Shown: piece after piece, positions 1-7,339 of the stretch
How positions within the stretch are numbered: the first letter of the stretch is position 1
How the letters are laid out: the number at the start of each line of letters is the position of its first letter
Origin: Porphyromonadaceae bacterium UBA2751
GTDB taxonomy: Bacteria > Bacteroidota > Bacteroidia > Bacteroidales > Muribaculaceae
Length of the DNA stretch: 45,352 nt
Direction: 5' to 3'
Assembly: GCA_002353285.1 (NCBI GenBank)
Contig: DEJJ01000013.1
Span: 1 to 45,352, forward strand
Translations under genes and position numbers: made by a program
Notes under the pieces: model-generated
Told to the model about the DNA's origin: nothing
What the model saw: the letters and a program-made list of their open reading frames with translations, nothing else
The model's database searches: none

Positions 1-1
1 G

Positions 2-76
2 AAAAAAGTGACGAAGTCAGGAGTAGAGGCTGCCATAGTAAAAGAATTTAGATATAGTAACGATGAGGAGGGCTGA
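2..76 (+). CDS. C-terminal end of an upstream gene (partial)
   Basis: The frame starting at base 2 is open and gives about 24 residues (start KKVTKSGVEA, end YSNDEEG) before a TGA at 74-76. The stop codon lies inside the left arm of a strong rho-independent terminator, which is what the true end of a plus-strand gene looks like. The rest of the gene is outside the window. The fragment is too short to assign to a family. Confidence 0.5.
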   Translation, partial: KKVTKSGVEAAIVKEFRYSNDEEG

Positions 77-114
77 GTGTGGTAGACTTCTACCAACTTG
101 GCCCTCCTTTTTTT
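67..114 (+). terminator. Rho-independent terminator of the left-edge gene
   Basis: GGAGGGC (67-73) pairs perfectly with GCCCTCC (101-107). An inner stem pairs GGTAGA (81-86) with TCTACC (89-94). Seven T residues follow directly. The stop codon at 74-76 lies in the hairpin. Confidence 0.9.
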
Positions 115-397
115 GGAAAAATGTGAAAATGACAAACAATGTTGTAGTTTTTCGCGGAATTGATTCCTAAAATGTTGCCGATTTTTGGAATAAGCTTATG
201 GCTGGTGTTGAGATTATACCCAATGGAGCAAGTTTAGTGATATGAGTTCCACTTCACCCTCCCATTTTATATATAAGTGGATGGAAAACTATAATTTTAT
301 ACCACAAGATAAATCTTTTATTTTTTAAGAATTCTTAGAAAAGAATTTTGCTATTGATAGTCAAGTGTTTATAGGTGTCTTTCCCCCATTTTCTTTT
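115..397. other. AT-rich intergenic stretch, no gene seen
   Basis: This stretch lies between the left-edge terminator and the 3' end of the minus-strand AlbA-type gene. I see no convincing reading frame, RNA gene or second terminator. An AAGAATTCTT palindrome near 328-337 is the only regular feature, and I give it no function. Confidence 0.5.
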
Positions 398-2047
398 TTA
401 TTTCTTTTCTTTTCTGCCATCACTTAACTCATATCTACGGTATGTCTTACCGCCACTGTTGGTTAGTTCCTTTCCAACCATCTTATATACAGTGTTTCGC
501 AAATCTACTAGATCAACATCAGGAAGTCTTTCAGCAATCTCAGACATTAAGCTTTGAGGATGCATCTTCAGGTCTTCAATAATCAATGCTTTTAAAGCAT
601 ATGGCTCAATATTCTTTAGCGTAGTTTTAACGTTGGCCTTAGAATTGGCAATCAGTTTTGGATTAATGAAATATGTAGTTCCCTTTCCTGCCCCACGCTT
701 ATTGATAAGTCCAATTTTTAGTAAAGGATCAACATAACTTCTTAGACGTTCTTCATCAGAGAGTTGCAAATATGCAGACAACTTGGTTGCTAGCATCTTC
801 GTTTCGTTTGCTATAGCACCAAAGGTGATATATCCCTTTTGAGTTAGCTCATAGTTCTTCAAGGTATAATCCAGAAGAGGCAGAATGTCAGTATTCTGTA
901 TTTCTGAATATTGTGTCACTTTGAATTCATTGAAAGAGGACTCTGGTATAGGTGGGCGTTTACCTTCCATTGAGTTTAGTTCATAGATGAGGTCATAGCC
1001 TGATCCTTCCCCCTCCATCAGCCCAAGGTCGCTCATAATAGTAATGAGATAAGGGTTTCTGCGGTGACGCTGATGCAGCAGATTGTCAACTGTAACACCA
1101 AGAGGCAAACCACCGGGGTTCGAAATTTCCAATCTATCGGGATATACACAAATCATTATATCGCTTGAAATCGTGAAACTCTTATGAGCGAAAGCATTAA
1201 GTAGCAACTCTCTTATCACCTTTGGATGGTAATGTCTGATAGTTTTTCGGAACAAGCCATCGGGGAACTCATACGAATATTCGAGTTCAATGGCTTCCTT
1301 CTCTATTTCAAGCAGAAGCTCCTTTGGGTTATATTGGCTGTCATGCCACTCAATCTTTCTTACCTTGTGCTCCAGTTGGTCATACACAATATATTGCACA
1401 GATATAGGGAAAGAAATTCGTCCTCGTTGTTTTGCTGTGCCAAGCCATAGTACACCAAGGTTGGTCATCGTGCCATTATCCATGAGATTGTAATGCTCAA
1501 GGATTTCTATGTTGGACATTTGCTTCACATGATTTTTTACACGGTCGGAATGGCGGATGTCATTAGCAAATCTCACGACATTCTCATTCGGTATATCTTC
1601 CAACTTAGTCCTTGTCAACAGCAGTTCCCATTGATAAGCCCCTTTCTCTATGGACAATCTTTGCAGATCCTCGTTTCTTACTGGTTCACATTTATCACCT
1701 ACTCGTATATATATCTTGCCATCAGAAGTGGTGGCAATAGATTTCAACGATGGAGCCACATACACCTCAAAGTATTGAGCTCCATTCTGATGAATTAGTC
1801 GTTCAGATGCAGCAATGCTCACATTGAAACATAGACTCCTCAGCCGAGAAATGGTATCATTGATCTCTTCATCTTCGATGATCTGATTTAGCTGCGGATC
1901 TTTTGTATCGTCTTCGATGCCTATATATAATGTGCCGCCTTGTGCGTTTGCAAATGCCACACAAGTTACGGAAAGGTCTTTGAACCCTTTGTCGCCAGAG
2001 CGTATCTTCCTAATGCTCTTAAACTCCTTTGTCTGCTTTTCTGTCAT
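398..2047 (-). CDS. AlbA_2 / Schlafen-type ATP-binding protein with winged helix
   Basis: This 549-residue protein looks like the family often annotated as putative transcriptional regulator or ATP-binding protein. The N-terminal 120 residues match the AlbA_2 (Schlafen-like) nucleic-acid-binding domain, with EFKS at residues 8-11 and the FANAQGGTLYIGIEDD stretch near 32-47. A GHKL-type ATPase region around 270-370 contains RELLLNAFAHKSF and an ISNPGGLP motif. A winged-helix-like C-terminus follows, ending in a lysine-rich tail. The gene and its surroundings are visibly more AT-rich than the other genes in the window, and it stands alone, which suggests horizontal acquisition. Such proteins occur both as regulators and in mobile or defence contexts, and I cannot tell which applies here. 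Confidence 0.85.
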   Translation of the reverse strand: MTEKQTKEFKSIRKIRSGDKGFKDLSVTCVAFANAQGGTLYIGIEDDTKDPQLNQIIEDEEINDTISRLRSLCFNVSIAASERLIHQNGAQYFEVYVAPSLKSIATTSDGKIYIRVGDKCEPVRNEDLQRLSIEKGAYQWELLLTRTKLEDIPNENVVRFANDIRHSDRVKNHVKQMSNIEILEHYNLMDNGTMTNLGVLWLGTAKQRGRISFPISVQYIVYDQLEHKVRKIEWHDSQYNPKELLLEIEKEAIELEYSYEFPDGLFRKTIRHYHPKVIRELLLNAFAHKSFTISSDIMICVYPDRLEISNPGGLPLGVTVDNLLHQRHRRNPYLITIMSDLGLMEGEGSGYDLIYELNSMEGKRPPIPESSFNEFKVTQYSEIQNTDILPLLDYTLKNYELTQKGYITFGAIANETKMLATKLSAYLQLSDEERLRSYVDPLLKIGLINKRGAGKGTTYFINPKLIANSKANVKTTLKNIEPYALKALIIEDLKMHPQSLMSEIAERLPDVDLVDLRNTVYKMVGKELTNSGGKTYRRYELSDGRKEKK

Positions 2048-2478
2048 ACTTCGTGTGTTTGTTAATCCGACTTTTACATATAACGCTTATTGCCTGCTAA
2101 AAATGATAACATCGTTTGCTAATTCAGTAGAATCGTTTGATATTCTCATAGTATTAATTCCTCAATGAAATTAATTGTTTCTCTTCTTTTCTGCCAAAAT
2201 CACTTTCAGTAGATTAATATCACTGTACATGTTGATGAAAAAACTATAGTTTGGCACAAAGGTACAAACTTTTTTGCAGAAATACTAAAATCTCTATTGT
2301 TTTAACAATGTATATTTACTCTTTTTTCCTTGTTCTCACTTAGTTTGTAAATACATAGATTGTTATTCCATAATGGAAATGTTTTAGTTCAACAGAAAAA
2401 GAAAGAAAGGTAAATGATGCCACAAAACTTTGTGAAAATCTTTGTAATAATGTGGGTTTCGAAAAGTTTGTTGTTCAA
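2048..2478. other. AT-rich divergent intergenic region
   Basis: This region separates the minus-strand AlbA-type gene from pheT. It contains a likely minus-strand promoter (-7 box at 2257-2264) and otherwise no open frame, RNA gene or repeat that I can support. Confidence 0.5.
2257..2290 (-). promoter_or_regulatory. Predicted promoter of the AlbA-type gene
   Basis: On the minus strand a TACCTTTG box (plus coordinates 2257-2264) matches the Bacteroidota TAnnTTTG -7 consensus. The -33 element is weak. It would give a leader of about 200 nt, unusually long for this window. Confidence 0.4.
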
Positions 2479-2479
2479 A

Positions 2480-2512
2480 TTGGGGTAGTTACGGTAAAAA
2501 TTATTAACTTTG
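2480..2512 (+). promoter_or_regulatory. pheT promoter
   Basis: TAACTTTG at 2505-2512 matches the -7 consensus, and TTG at 2480-2482 lies at a plausible -33 distance. It is followed by an approximately 90-nt leader before the pheT start. Confidence 0.6.
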
Positions 2513-2608
2513 CAAGTTGATTGGGAAAATGGGCTTTGCCTTTCAGCGAAAGTGCTGTCTTTCAATCAGGTAATACGTTGTAAATAAAACACATAACTAT
2601 ATATCAAG

Positions 2609-5074
2609 ATGAACATTTCGTTAAAATGGTTGAAACAATACCTCGACTTTGATCTCACCGCTCAGGAGGTGGGCGACGCATTGACTTCGCTCGGTCTTGA
2701 GGTGGGAGCAGTTGAGGAAGTAGAGACAATTCGTGGTGGCCTCAAGGGCTTGGTGGTGGGCAAGGTGCTCACCTGCGAGCCTCATCCCAATAGCGACCAC
2801 CTGCACCTCACCACCGTGGACCTGGGCAATGGCGAGGAGCCTGTGCAGATAGTGTGCGGTGCTCCCAATGTGGCCGCTGGGCAAAAGGTGATTGTAGCCA
2901 CCGTGGGCACCGTGCTCTACGATGGCGACAAGGAATTTGTTATCAAGAAGTCGAAACTGCGTGGAACCGACTCATTTGGCATGATTTGCGCCGAGGACGA
3001 GATAGGCATTGGCAACGATCATGCTGGCATCATTGTGCTGCCCGAGGATGCAGTGGTGGGCACACCTGCAGCCACCTACTATGGCATCGAGAGCGACTGG
3101 CTCATTGAGGTGGACCTCACACCCAACCGCATAGACGGCGGCTCGCACTACGGCGTGGCCCGCGACCTCAACGCCTGGCTCAAGCGCCACGGCAAGGACG
3201 GCCACCTGCACAGGCCCAGTGTGGAAGATTTCAAGATCGACCGCCAGGATGGTGGCATTCCCGTCGAGGTTGAGAACGCCGAGGCATGTCCACGCTATTG
3301 TGGCCTGACCATTCGCAACGTGAAAGTGGGGGAGAGCCCAAAGTGGCTCAAGGACTTCTTGACCACCGTGGGCCAGCGACCCATCAACAGCATTGTTGAC
3401 ATCACTAACTATATCTTGCTCGGCACCAACCAGCCGCTGCACTGCTTCGACCTGAACAAGGTGAAGGGCGATAAGGTGGTTGTAAGGACCTGCACCGAGG
3501 GCACCAAGTTTGTGACCCTTGATGGTGTGGAGCGCACACTCACCGACCGCGACCTGATGATATGCAACGCCGAGGAGCCCATGTGCATTGGCGGTGTGTT
3601 TGGCGGTCTTGACAGTGGTGTGACCGAGACCACTACCGATGTGTTTCTTGAGGCAGCTTATTTCCACCCCACATGGATCAGGAAGAGTGCACGTCGCTTT
3701 GGCCTTAACACCGATGCTTCGTTCCGCTTTGAGCGCGGCATCGATCCTAACGATGTGATTTATAACCTCAAGCTCGCTGCCATGCTCATCAAGGAAGTGG
3801 CTGGTGGTGAAATATGTGGTGAGATTGTCGACGTGAAGCAGCACGATTTCCCCGGTTTCCCCGTTGAGTTGCGCTACGACTACGTTAACAGCCTCATTGG
3901 CAAGGATCTCGACCACGATACCGTGAAGAGTATCGTCGAGAGCCTGGAGATGAAGATTGAGGCCGAGGACGACGAGAAACTCAATCTCATAGTGCCTACC
4001 TATCGTGTCGATGTTCAGCGTCCATGTGATGTGGTCGAAGATATTCTTCGCGTTTATGGTTACAACAATGTGGAAATTGGCTCGCAGGTTAAGAGTTCAC
4101 TCTCAATCAAGGGCATGGTCGACTTCCGCGACGATATGCAGGAACTTATCTCAAACCAACTGAGTTCACAGGGCTTCTATGAGATAATGAACAATTCGCT
4201 CACTGCTCAGAGTTACTACGAAGGTTGTGAGGCCTATCCCGAGGCCAACTGTGTGCACGTGATGAACCCCCTGAGCAGCGACCTGAGCCTCATGCGCCAG
4301 ACTCTGCTCTTTGGTGGCCTGGAGAGTGCTGCACGCAACATCAACCACAAGAATCCCAACCTCAAGATGTATGAGTTTGGCAACGTTTACCATTTCAGCC
4401 CTGAGGCCGATAATGCCCAGGTGGCACTGGCACCCTACACCGAGCACACCGCACTGGGCCTGTGGCTCACTGGCGAGACCCACGGCGACAGCTGGGCCGA
4501 CAAGCCCCGCAAGCTCAACTTCTACGACCTTAAAGCAGCAGTTGAGAACATCTTCAGTCGCTTGGGCATTGCCGAGCGCGACCTAGTGCAAGAGGAGTTC
4601 AGCAATGATGTGTTTGCTCTGGGACTTGCTTATAAGAATCGTGGTGGCAAACTCATCGCTGAGCTTGGAATTATCACTGCCGAGCAGCACAAGAAGACTC
4701 ATTGCACTCAAGTGGTGTATTTCGCCGAGCTTAACTGGAATGCAGTGTGCAAAATGGCAACAAAGGCGAAGACCGAGTTTACCGACCTGCCCAAGACGCT
4801 GCCCGTTCGTCGCGACTTGGCTCTGCTGGTGGACAACACTGTCACCTATGCCGACATCAAGAAGGTGGTTGAGCAGAGTGAGCGTCACCTGCTGCGTGGT
4901 GTGAACCTCTTTGATGTGTACGAGGGCAAGAATCTGGAGGCTGGCAAGAAGTCTTATGCCATCAGCGTGATGTTGCAGGACGACGTGAAGACCCTTCAGG
5001 ACAAGCAGATCGACGCAGTGATGAACAAAATTATCGCCAATCTCGAGAAGCAAGTGGGCGCGAAGCTTAGATAA
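2609..5074 (+). CDS. pheT: Phenylalanine--tRNA ligase beta subunit
   Basis: PheT forms the alpha2/beta2 phenylalanyl-tRNA synthetase with PheS and charges tRNA-Phe in the cytoplasm. The 821-residue length is normal for the bacterial beta subunit. Domains run in the expected order: an OB-fold tRNA-binding domain at about 40-150 (VVGKVLTCEPHPNSDHLHLT), B3/B4 editing region at about 215-390, B5 at about 405-480, the catalytic-like core, and a C-terminal ferredoxin-fold anticodon-binding domain from about 725 (LPVRRDLALLVD). pheS is not adjacent, so the two subunits are encoded separately. The cupin gene starts 67 bp downstream and the yebC gene follows, probably read through at least in part. 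Confidence 0.97.
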   Translation: MNISLKWLKQYLDFDLTAQEVGDALTSLGLEVGAVEEVETIRGGLKGLVVGKVLTCEPHPNSDHLHLTTVDLGNGEEPVQIVCGAPNVAAGQKVIVATVGTVLYDGDKEFVIKKSKLRGTDSFGMICAEDEIGIGNDHAGIIVLPEDAVVGTPAATYYGIESDWLIEVDLTPNRIDGGSHYGVARDLNAWLKRHGKDGHLHRPSVEDFKIDRQDGGIPVEVENAEACPRYCGLTIRNVKVGESPKWLKDFLTTVGQRPINSIVDITNYILLGTNQPLHCFDLNKVKGDKVVVRTCTEGTKFVTLDGVERTLTDRDLMICNAEEPMCIGGVFGGLDSGVTETTTDVFLEAAYFHPTWIRKSARRFGLNTDASFRFERGIDPNDVIYNLKLAAMLIKEVAGGEICGEIVDVKQHDFPGFPVELRYDYVNSLIGKDLDHDTVKSIVESLEMKIEAEDDEKLNLIVPTYRVDVQRPCDVVEDILRVYGYNNVEIGSQVKSSLSIKGMVDFRDDMQELISNQLSSQGFYEIMNNSLTAQSYYEGCEAYPEANCVHVMNPLSSDLSLMRQTLLFGGLESAARNINHKNPNLKMYEFGNVYHFSPEADNAQVALAPYTEHTALGLWLTGETHGDSWADKPRKLNFYDLKAAVENIFSRLGIAERDLVQEEFSNDVFALGLAYKNRGGKLIAELGIITAEQHKKTHCTQVVYFAELNWNAVCKMATKAKTEFTDLPKTLPVRRDLALLVDNTVTYADIKKVVEQSERHLLRGVNLFDVYEGKNLEAGKKSYAISVMLQDDVKTLQDKQIDAVMNKIIANLEKQVGAKLR

Positions 5075-5135
5075 TGAATAATTCATAATTCATAATGCAC
5101 AATTGGGCTGCGCTTTGGTTAATGTATAATTCATA
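5075..5135 (+). repeat. Short heptad-type tandem repeat after pheT
   Basis: Directly after the pheT stop the sequence runs in 7-nt units (TGAATAA, TTCATAA, TTCATAA, TGCACAA) and later returns to TATAATTCAT. The same heptamer words occur in the large arrays near 30.5 and 32.6 kb. Confidence 0.6.
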
Positions 5136-5141
5136 GCAACT

Positions 5142-5474
5142 ATGATAATAGATTTTAAAGATTTGGAACTGAATGTTGCCCAGAATTTCAAGGGTGGCGA
5201 GAAGGAGTACGTGTCGCGCCGATATGTCGACGAGAACAACAAAATCATGCTCGGCACGCTTGAGCCTGGAGCATCGATAGGCTATCACAGTCACGACACC
5301 GACAGCGAAATAATGTATTTCCTTGAGGGCGAAGCCACTGTGCTTTACGACGACGGCGAGGAAACCCTGCAGCCTGGGCAGGTTCACTACTGTCCGCAGG
5401 GCCACAGCCACAGCCTCATCAACCGTGGCAATGTGCCTCTCAAGTTTGTCGCGATTGTCCCCAACCACAACTGA
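5142..5474 (+). CDS. Small cupin-domain protein
   Basis: This 110-residue protein is a single cupin barrel. Motif 1 is GYHSHDTDSEIMYFLEG (about 47-63), supplying two His and one Glu metal ligands. Motif 2 lies around PGQVHYCPQGHSHSLINRG (about 79-97), supplying the last His. There is no signal peptide, so it is cytoplasmic. Cupins this small bind a metal and may be isomerases, dioxygenases or sugar-binding proteins, and the sequence does not decide the substrate. It lies between pheT and yebC in the same direction, 34 bp before the latter. Confidence 0.9.
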   Translation: MIIDFKDLELNVAQNFKGGEKEYVSRRYVDENNKIMLGTLEPGASIGYHSHDTDSEIMYFLEGEATVLYDDGEETLQPGQVHYCPQGHSHSLINRGNVPLKFVAIVPNHN

Positions 5475-5508
5475 GAATTAAAAAACTAACAACTAAATAC
5501 TATTTTTT

Positions 5509-6234
5509 ATGGGAAGAGCTTTTGAATACCGCAAAGCAAGAAAACTGAAACGCTGGGGCAGCATGTCCCGCACGTTCACTAAGATTGGTAAGGAAATCAC
5601 TATCGCCGTTAAGGCTGGTGGTCCCGACCCATCTTCAAACTCGCGCCTGCGTGCCCTCATGGCTAACGCCAAGGCTGCCAACATGCCTAAGGACACCGTG
5701 GAGCGCGCTATCAAGAAAGCAAGCGACAAGGATGCAAGCGACTACAAGGAGGTGATCTACGAGGGATACGGACCTCATGGAATTGCTATCCTCGTTGAAA
5801 CCGCTACCGACAACACCACCCGCACCGTGGCCAACCTGCGCAGCTACTTCAACAAGAAAGGTGGCACTCTGGGCAACTCGGGCAGCGTGGCTTTCATGTT
5901 CAGCCACAAGGCCTATTTCCATGTGGAGCCTAAGGATGGTATCACTCTCGAGGATCTTGAGCTTGAGCTTATCGACTTTGGCGCCGAGGAAATTGAGCAG
6001 GACGAGGAGGAAATCATCATCAGTGCTGCCTTTGAGAGCAACGGCGACATCCAGAAGTATCTTGAGGAGAACGGATTTGAGATCAAGAGCACTGAATTCG
6101 TCTACGAACCAGCCGACTACAAGCCACTCAACGAGGAGGAGACTGCCGACATGGAAAAACTGCTCGAGGTTCTCGAGGAGGACGACGATGTTCAAAACGT
6201 GTTCACCAATATGAAAGAGGCTGGCTTGGACTAA
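5509..6234 (+). CDS. yebC: YebC/PmpR-family protein
   Basis: The 241-residue length and start MGRAFEYRKARKLKRWGSMS match the YebC/TACO1 family as found in Bacteroidota, which lacks the first residues of the E. coli protein. Family hallmarks include SNSRLRALMANAKAANMPKDTVERAI and YEGYGPHGIAILVE. Members have been described as DNA-binding regulators and, more recently, as ribosome-associated factors that help translate proline-rich stretches. The C-terminal part is strongly acidic, which is usual. A large hairpin 27 bp after the stop probably ends the pheT-cupin-yebC transcription unit. Confidence 0.95.
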   Translation: MGRAFEYRKARKLKRWGSMSRTFTKIGKEITIAVKAGGPDPSSNSRLRALMANAKAANMPKDTVERAIKKASDKDASDYKEVIYEGYGPHGIAILVETATDNTTRTVANLRSYFNKKGGTLGNSGSVAFMFSHKAYFHVEPKDGITLEDLELELIDFGAEEIEQDEEEIIISAAFESNGDIQKYLEENGFEIKSTEFVYEPADYKPLNEEETADMEKLLEVLEEDDDVQNVFTNMKEAGLD

Positions 6235-6260
6235 TGCTCTAAGCTCTGATTCTCAACTTG

Positions 6261-6304
6261 ATAAAGCCGTCAGCGCAGCATTGAAGTGTGCTGGCGGCAT
6301 TTAT
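6261..6304 (+). terminator. Probable terminator after yebC
   Basis: ATAAA plus GCCGTCAGCGCA pairs with TGTGCTGGCGGC plus TTTAT, giving about 17 base pairs with two G-U pairs and one bulge. The T-tract is weak, so it may act as a 3' stabilising hairpin instead. Confidence 0.6.
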
Positions 6305-6393
6305 ATGGCTCAACCTCAAAAGTGTAAAAATATAATTACAAAATAAAAATAGAGTTAAAAAGTGGGTTAAAAACAAAAATTCTTTCCTGAAAA

Positions 6394-6426
6394 TTGTGCT
6401 CATGTTATATAAAAGGCATATCTTTG
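6394..6426 (+). promoter_or_regulatory. Promoter of the 6.4-kb small RNA
   Basis: TATCTTTG at 6419-6426 is a full match to the -7 consensus, with TTG at 6394-6396 as the candidate -33 element. No open reading frame starts downstream before the terminator at 6550-6579. Confidence 0.65.
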
Positions 6427-6431
6427 CATCA

Positions 6432-6579
6432 GTTTTCATGGTATTAGTTTTTAAGGTTATGAAATCAAGTGCGTCGTGAAGGCGCCAATTCTTTTTCATT
6501 TTTGTTTTAAGGTTTATGTTAATGGTATTAGAAGGTTAATTAGTTAAGCAATCCCCGACGTGAGTCGAGGATTTTTTTT
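6432..6579 (+). ncRNA. Free-standing small RNA, Bacteroidales-1-like candidate
   Basis: A consensus promoter and a rho-independent terminator bracket about 148 nt with no coding frame. Inside, two word pairs are arranged symmetrically: ATGGTATTAG near the 5' and 3' ends, and TTTTAAGGTTATG / TTTTAAGGTTTATG further in, around a short GCGTC/GGCGC hairpin near 6480-6495. A promoter-to-terminator RNA confined to Bacteroidales is how the Rfam Bacteroidales-1 motif is described. The class assignment is from memory of that description and needs a covariance-model search. That a small RNA is made here is well supported by the sequence. Confidence 0.6.
6550..6579 (+). terminator. Terminator of the small RNA
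   Basis: AATCCCCGAC pairs with GTCGAGGATT (one mismatch) around a GTGA loop, and eight T residues follow. Confidence 0.9.
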
Positions 6580-6688
6580 ATCATCTAATGTGGAGAAACA
6601 CAATAAAATAGGGCCTCATGTTGTTTAATAGAAAAGCGCATGCTTTGAGATGGCACATAATATTGTTTAACCTGTAAAATATTTAATC

Positions 6689-7228
6689 ATGAGATTTTTT
6701 AAAATTACAATCATGGTGGTAGTGCTTGCACTGATGGGGTCGGCAGCAAGTGCCGATGCCAAGGTGAAAAAGCGCCGCACCACCGTAAAGAAAGAGAGAA
6801 CTATGCAATCAAAGTCGAAGGCTAAAGCCACTTGCATGCTTGAGATGGTGCACTACATGTGGCAGGGCATGATGATGTATCCTGTGGCCGATGTCAGGGT
6901 TGAGCGTCGCGACGGCAAGGTGGTGCTCACCACTCGTGGCACAGTGGGTGAAGAGAAGGAGTTTGTGCTCAAGGATGGAGAGCAGTTGCTGCAGCAGGCG
7001 CTTAAAATCATTGAGAGGAACAGGATGCTCGACTATAGCAGTAGTTATGAATTGAGTTCGGAGTTCCAGGTGCTCGATGGTTACGCATGGGAGTTTGGTG
7101 CCCGCCTTACCGATGGGCGAAAGGTGTCGAGCCGTGGCAGCAATGCCGAGCCCGATGGTGACGGTCTTGCCGACATGCAGGACTTGCTCTTCAACAGGGC
7201 TAAGAAAGAGTTGGGAATTGACGATTAG
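6689..7228 (+). CDS. Exported protein of unknown function
   Basis: This 179-residue protein has a clear signal peptide (residues 1-24, FFKITIMVVVLALMGSAASADA) followed by a lysine/arginine-rich segment (KVKKRRTTVKKER). The remainder is a mixed alpha/beta domain with RRDGKVVLTTRG and a C-terminal LTDGRKVSSRGSNAEPDGDGLADMQDLL stretch. The last part resembles calcium-binding DxDxDG loops only loosely. I do not recognise the family. It stands alone between the small RNA and a convergent terminator shared with the minus-strand amidase-like gene. Confidence 0.8.
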   Translation: MRFFKITIMVVVLALMGSAASADAKVKKRRTTVKKERTMQSKSKAKATCMLEMVHYMWQGMMMYPVADVRVERRDGKVVLTTRGTVGEEKEFVLKDGEQLLQQALKIIERNRMLDYSSSYELSSEFQVLDGYAWEFGARLTDGRKVSSRGSNAEPDGDGLADMQDLLFNRAKKELGIDD

Positions 7229-7260
7229 TCATCCCCAGCCTAACTGTTACACACAAGAAA

Positions 7261-7295
7261 AGAAGCCACGCAATCAACGAGATTGCATGGCTTCT
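7261..7295. terminator. Convergent terminator hairpin
   Basis: AGAAGCC and GCAATC pair with GATTGC and GGCTTCT across a two-base internal loop. It lies between the 3' ends of the small exported protein gene (plus) and the amidase-like gene (minus), with A-rich and T-rich flanks, so it could serve both. Confidence 0.75.
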
Positions 7296-7339
7296 CATTT
7301 TATGTATACTATAGGTTATAGAGTAACCGCGATGTTTGA

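Noticed and set aside
2972..3916. Long minus-strand open frame opposite pheT
   Set aside because: It mirrors the pheT reading frame, has no recognisable domain and overlaps a universally conserved gene.
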